Positions 5,049 through 6,835 of a DNA stretch of 6,835 nt are shown here, in pieces. The notes beneath the pieces are model-generated. The model had not been told where the DNA came from and ran no database searches. It saw only the letters and a program-made list of their open reading frames with translations. The stretch's first letter is position 1. Each line of letters begins with the position of its first letter. The DNA is from Rhodospirillaceae bacterium. Its GTDB lineage: Bacteria > Pseudomonadota > Alphaproteobacteria > MPNO01 > UBA2964. The position numbers and the translations under genes are program-made. The stretch is from positions 3,476 through 10,310 of the forward strand of contig PBOV01000086.1 in assembly GCA_002724505.1 (NCBI GenBank), read 5' to 3'.

Positions 5049-5975
5049 ATGGATAATTTGCCAGGAGCAACTGATGGCAATACAAAACGCCTTGTTTCCG
5101 GCTACGCACTTTTGACGGCAGGTGTATTATTCTGGGCGGGCAACGCTGTTGTGGGGCGTGCCGCGGTTGGCGCAGACATTCCACCTTTAACTTTAAACTT
5201 CTTTCGCTGGTTAATTGCCTTGGCATTTTTTATGGCAATATTTGGTCGGGCAACATGGGCCCAGCGCCAGCTCCTGTGGAAGCACCGTAAATTCATCGCT
5301 ATATATTCAGTTCTGACAATTATTGGCTTCAACTGTACTTTTTATATAGCGCTGCAAAAAACGACGGTGCTGCAGGCTTCTCTTATACAATCAATTCTGC
5401 CCGTCCTTGTATTGTTGTTAGGGCTGATAGTTCTCAAAACTAAAATCACCGGACGACAATGGTGGGGTGTAATCTTTTCGATCGGTGGTGCTGCGCTAAT
5501 CATCATTCGCGGTGACCTAGATATTATTAAATCATTGCGCATTCAAGAAGGCGATATTTGGGCGCTTGCAGCTGTTTTTCTGTGGGCTTTGCAGGCTTTT
5601 TTGATGCGATACAGGCCATCGACTATCGACATTATGCCCTTTATGACGGCCCTGGCAGCGATTGGGGTCATCGTTATGACCCCAATGTATATTTGGGAAT
5701 CTACTTTCGTGAAGCCAACACCATTCACTCACGAAAGTATTATGTTATTTCTTTATTTAGGGATTTTTGCAGGTTTTTTGGGCACTACCTCGTGGAATGA
5801 AGGAACCTATCGAACCGGGCATGCGCAAGCTGGTTATTTTGGTAACCTTTATCCCGTTTTTGCAGGAGGGCTTGCAATTCTCCTCTTGGGGGAAACACTG
5901 CATTGGTACCATACAATTGGTGCTGGCCTGGTGGTGGCGGGGATCTGGCTCGCAATTTTTACCAAGCCGAAATAG
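5049..5975 (+). CDS. EamA-family (DMT superfamily) membrane transporter
   Basis: A 308-residue inner-membrane protein with about ten hydrophobic helices, roughly at 16-36, 47-66, 82-102, 106-129, 137-154, 169-187, 193-215, 230-248, 259-281 and 286-304. This is the two-EamA-domain layout at the usual length near 300. LLLGETLHWYHTIGAGLVVAG (278-298) is the hallmark end of the second domain. Early members export amino acids or metabolites; others import, so direction and cargo are open. Its place between a dioxygenase and a molybdenum hydroxylase suggests it moves the substrate or a product of that pathway (inference). ATG at 5049 is preferred over the adjacent TTG at 5046; neither has a clear Shine-Dalgarno, so translation may depend on coupling to the gene 39 bases upstream. 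Two perfect inverted repeats lie within codons 205-231 (listed separately). Stop is TAG. Confidence 0.92.
   Translation: MDNLPGATDGNTKRLVSGYALLTAGVLFWAGNAVVGRAAVGADIPPLTLNFFRWLIALAFFMAIFGRATWAQRQLLWKHRKFIAIYSVLTIIGFNCTFYIALQKTTVLQASLIQSILPVLVLLLGLIVLKTKITGRQWWGVIFSIGGAALIIIRGDLDIIKSLRIQEGDIWALAAVFLWALQAFLMRYRPSTIDIMPFMTALAAIGVIVMTPMYIWESTFVKPTPFTHESIMLFLYLGIFAGFLGTTSWNEGTYRTGHAQAGYFGNLYPVFAGGLAILLLGETLHWYHTIGAGLVVAGIWLAIFTKPK
5661..5686. repeat. Perfect 11-bp inverted repeat inside the transporter gene (first)
   Basis: ATTGGGGTCAT (5661-5671) and ATGACCCCAAT (5676-5686) are exact reverse complements around the 4-base loop CGTT. The element covers codons 205-213 (IGVIVMTPM), in the sixth to seventh membrane helix region. 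In RNA it would be a stable hairpin with a GGGG/CCCC core. No T run follows, so it is not an intrinsic terminator. Confidence 0.85.
5702..5739. repeat. Perfect 11-bp inverted repeat inside the transporter gene (second)
   Basis: TACTTTCGTGA (5702-5712) and TCACGAAAGTA (5729-5739) are exact reverse complements around a 16-base loop. It begins 15 bases after the first repeat ends and covers codons 218-231, a loop between membrane helices. A T-rich but interrupted stretch follows (5740-5758), so weak intragenic termination cannot be excluded. Confidence 0.85.
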
Positions 5976-5983
5976 CGGCACGG

Positions 5984-6835
5984 ATGAGCAAGCCCGATGT
6001 TTCTTTTGTCGCCGGTGCTCCCGTTCCTAGAGTTGAAGATGACCGACTCTTGGCCGGTAAAGGCAAGTTTCTAAATAATCGAAAATTTAAAAACTTGGTT
6101 CATGCGGCCGTTGTTCGTTCTGTGCACCCGCATGCGCGCATCAAAGAAGTAAAAATTACAAGGGCGCAAGCGATGGCAGGCGTATTGTTGGTTCTTACTG
6201 GAAAGGAGTATGAGGCGGACGGACTTGGCTCTATTCCTTGTCAAGATATTTGCCAAAAGCGTGATGGCACCACGCGTTACAATTTACCATTCCCGGCATT
6301 GGCAAGTGAAAGAGTGCTGTATGTTGGTGAGGCAATCGCGTTTGTCGTCGCTGAAACTGATATAATCGCCCGCGATGCCGCGGAGTTAGTAGAAGTTATT
6401 TACGAACCACTTCTCGCCAATACGGATGTTACTTGTGCCGGGGAAGAGAGTAGCCCCGTTATTTGGGAACAATGTCCGACCAATGAAGTGTTTTATGCTA
6501 TGCAGGGTGATGCAAAATCTACAGATGATGCTTTTAGGGAAGCTACCCACGTTGTTAGGCAGCGTTTGGTTAACCAGAGGGTCTCAGCAAATCCACTTGA
6601 AATGAGAAGTTACGTAGGCAGCATGTCGGGCGGCAAATACGAACTTTATTGAGGCGTTCATTCGCCCCACCTTTTGCGCAAACAACTGACACAAAATATT
6701 TTCCATATTGATGAAGATGAATTGCGGATTGTGGCCGTTGAGATCGGCGGCAGTTTTGGAATGCGTGGAGCCTTGTTTCCCGAAATTATTTTAGTTCTAT
6801 GGGCGGCACAAAAGCTTCAGCGTCCTGTAAGGTGG
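5984..6835 (+). pseudogene. CO/xanthine dehydrogenase-type molybdenum hydroxylase large subunit, interrupted by an in-frame TGA and cut by the window end
   Basis: From ATG 5984 the first 222 codons match the N-terminal part of CoxL/XdhB-type molybdopterin subunits: VPRVEDDRLLAGKGKF (14-29), LVHAAVVRSVHPHARI (38-53), VLYVGEAIAFVVAE (111-124), DAAELVEVIYEPL (131-143) and RLVNQRVSANPLEMRSYVG (194-212). Codon 223 is TGA (6650-6652). The same frame then continues open for 61 codons with clear homology: SPHLLRKQL, then EIGGSFGMRGALFPE (the GGGFGxK molybdopterin loop) and LVLWAAQKLQRPVRW, ending with the window. So a single base change, not a frameshift, separates the parts. The 222-residue product would have the first domain but no molybdopterin-binding part. 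Full-length members are about 750-800 residues and need FAD and 2Fe-2S subunits, not seen here. Three codons after the TGA, the position of the active-site Gln (bovine XDH Q767) is His. The ATG is eight bases after the transporter stop, without a good Shine-Dalgarno. Confidence 0.82.
6650..6669 (+). other. In-frame TGA at the base of a small hairpin
   Basis: Directly after the TGA, GGCG (6653-6656) and CGCC (6663-6666) pair around the loop TTCATT. The stem can be extended through the TGA itself (T6650-A6669, G6651-C6668) with one A/C mismatch. The loop lacks the G and T features and the distance expected of a bacterial SECIS element, so selenocysteine insertion is not supported. It is recorded because structure next to a stop can affect readthrough. 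Confidence 0.4.

Noticed and set aside
5007..6652. Genome-wide TGA recoding (TGA as Trp or another amino acid).
   Set aside because: The dioxygenase gene ends sensibly at TGA (5007-5009) and tryptophans are encoded by TGG throughout, so one interrupted gene does not support a changed code.
6650..6669. Selenocysteine codon at the in-frame TGA.
   Set aside because: The hairpin is too close and too small, and its loop lacks SECIS features. Selenium in some molybdenum hydroxylases is a bound labile atom, not a TGA-encoded residue. Kept only as a weak alternative.

Overview
The window looks like part of a bacterial chromosome, most likely from an alphaproteobacterium of moderate G+C. The gene families (short RRM protein, EamA transporter, TauD/TfdA dioxygenase, thiolase plus OB-fold partner, molybdenum hydroxylase), tight same-strand packing and clear GGGAGG-type ribosome sites suggest this. 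It could equally be a contig assembled from environmental DNA. The assignment is inference; nothing in the window fixes the taxon. I saw no tRNA, rRNA, CRISPR array, transposase or integrase.

Left part (1-900): two genes lie on the minus strand. One is the 5' end of a MetE-like (cobalamin-independent methionine synthase family) protein that runs off the window. The other is a 78-residue single-RRM RNA-binding protein. Two small tandem palindromes lie between them. A 209-base divergent region then separates them from the plus-strand genes.

Middle (901-2214): a carboxymuconolactone decarboxylase (CMD)-family protein is followed by an unrecognised, highly charged 88-residue protein. The latter has a good extended -10 promoter so close to its ATG that the mRNA would be nearly or fully leaderless. 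A 262-base region with a short GNRA-loop hairpin follows.

Right part (2215-6835): five plus-strand genes appear to form one catabolic unit: thiolase-like enzyme, DUF35 OB-fold partner, TauD/TfdA-type Fe(II)/2-oxoglutarate dioxygenase, EamA-type transporter, and the N-terminal part of a CO/xanthine dehydrogenase-type molybdenum hydroxylase large subunit. The gaps are 1, 85, 39 and 8 bases. The mix suggests transport plus oxidation and CoA-dependent cleavage of an unknown small organic substrate.

Most unusual points: (1) the molybdenum hydroxylase gene has an in-frame TGA at 6650-6652, and clear family homology continues in the same frame to the end of the window, so it is a fresh pseudogene, a recoded codon or a base error. 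(2) The transporter gene holds two perfect 11-bp inverted repeats side by side inside its coding sequence. (3) The thiolase and OB-fold partners both lack classical key residues: the GHP histidine in one and all four zinc-ribbon cysteines in the other.
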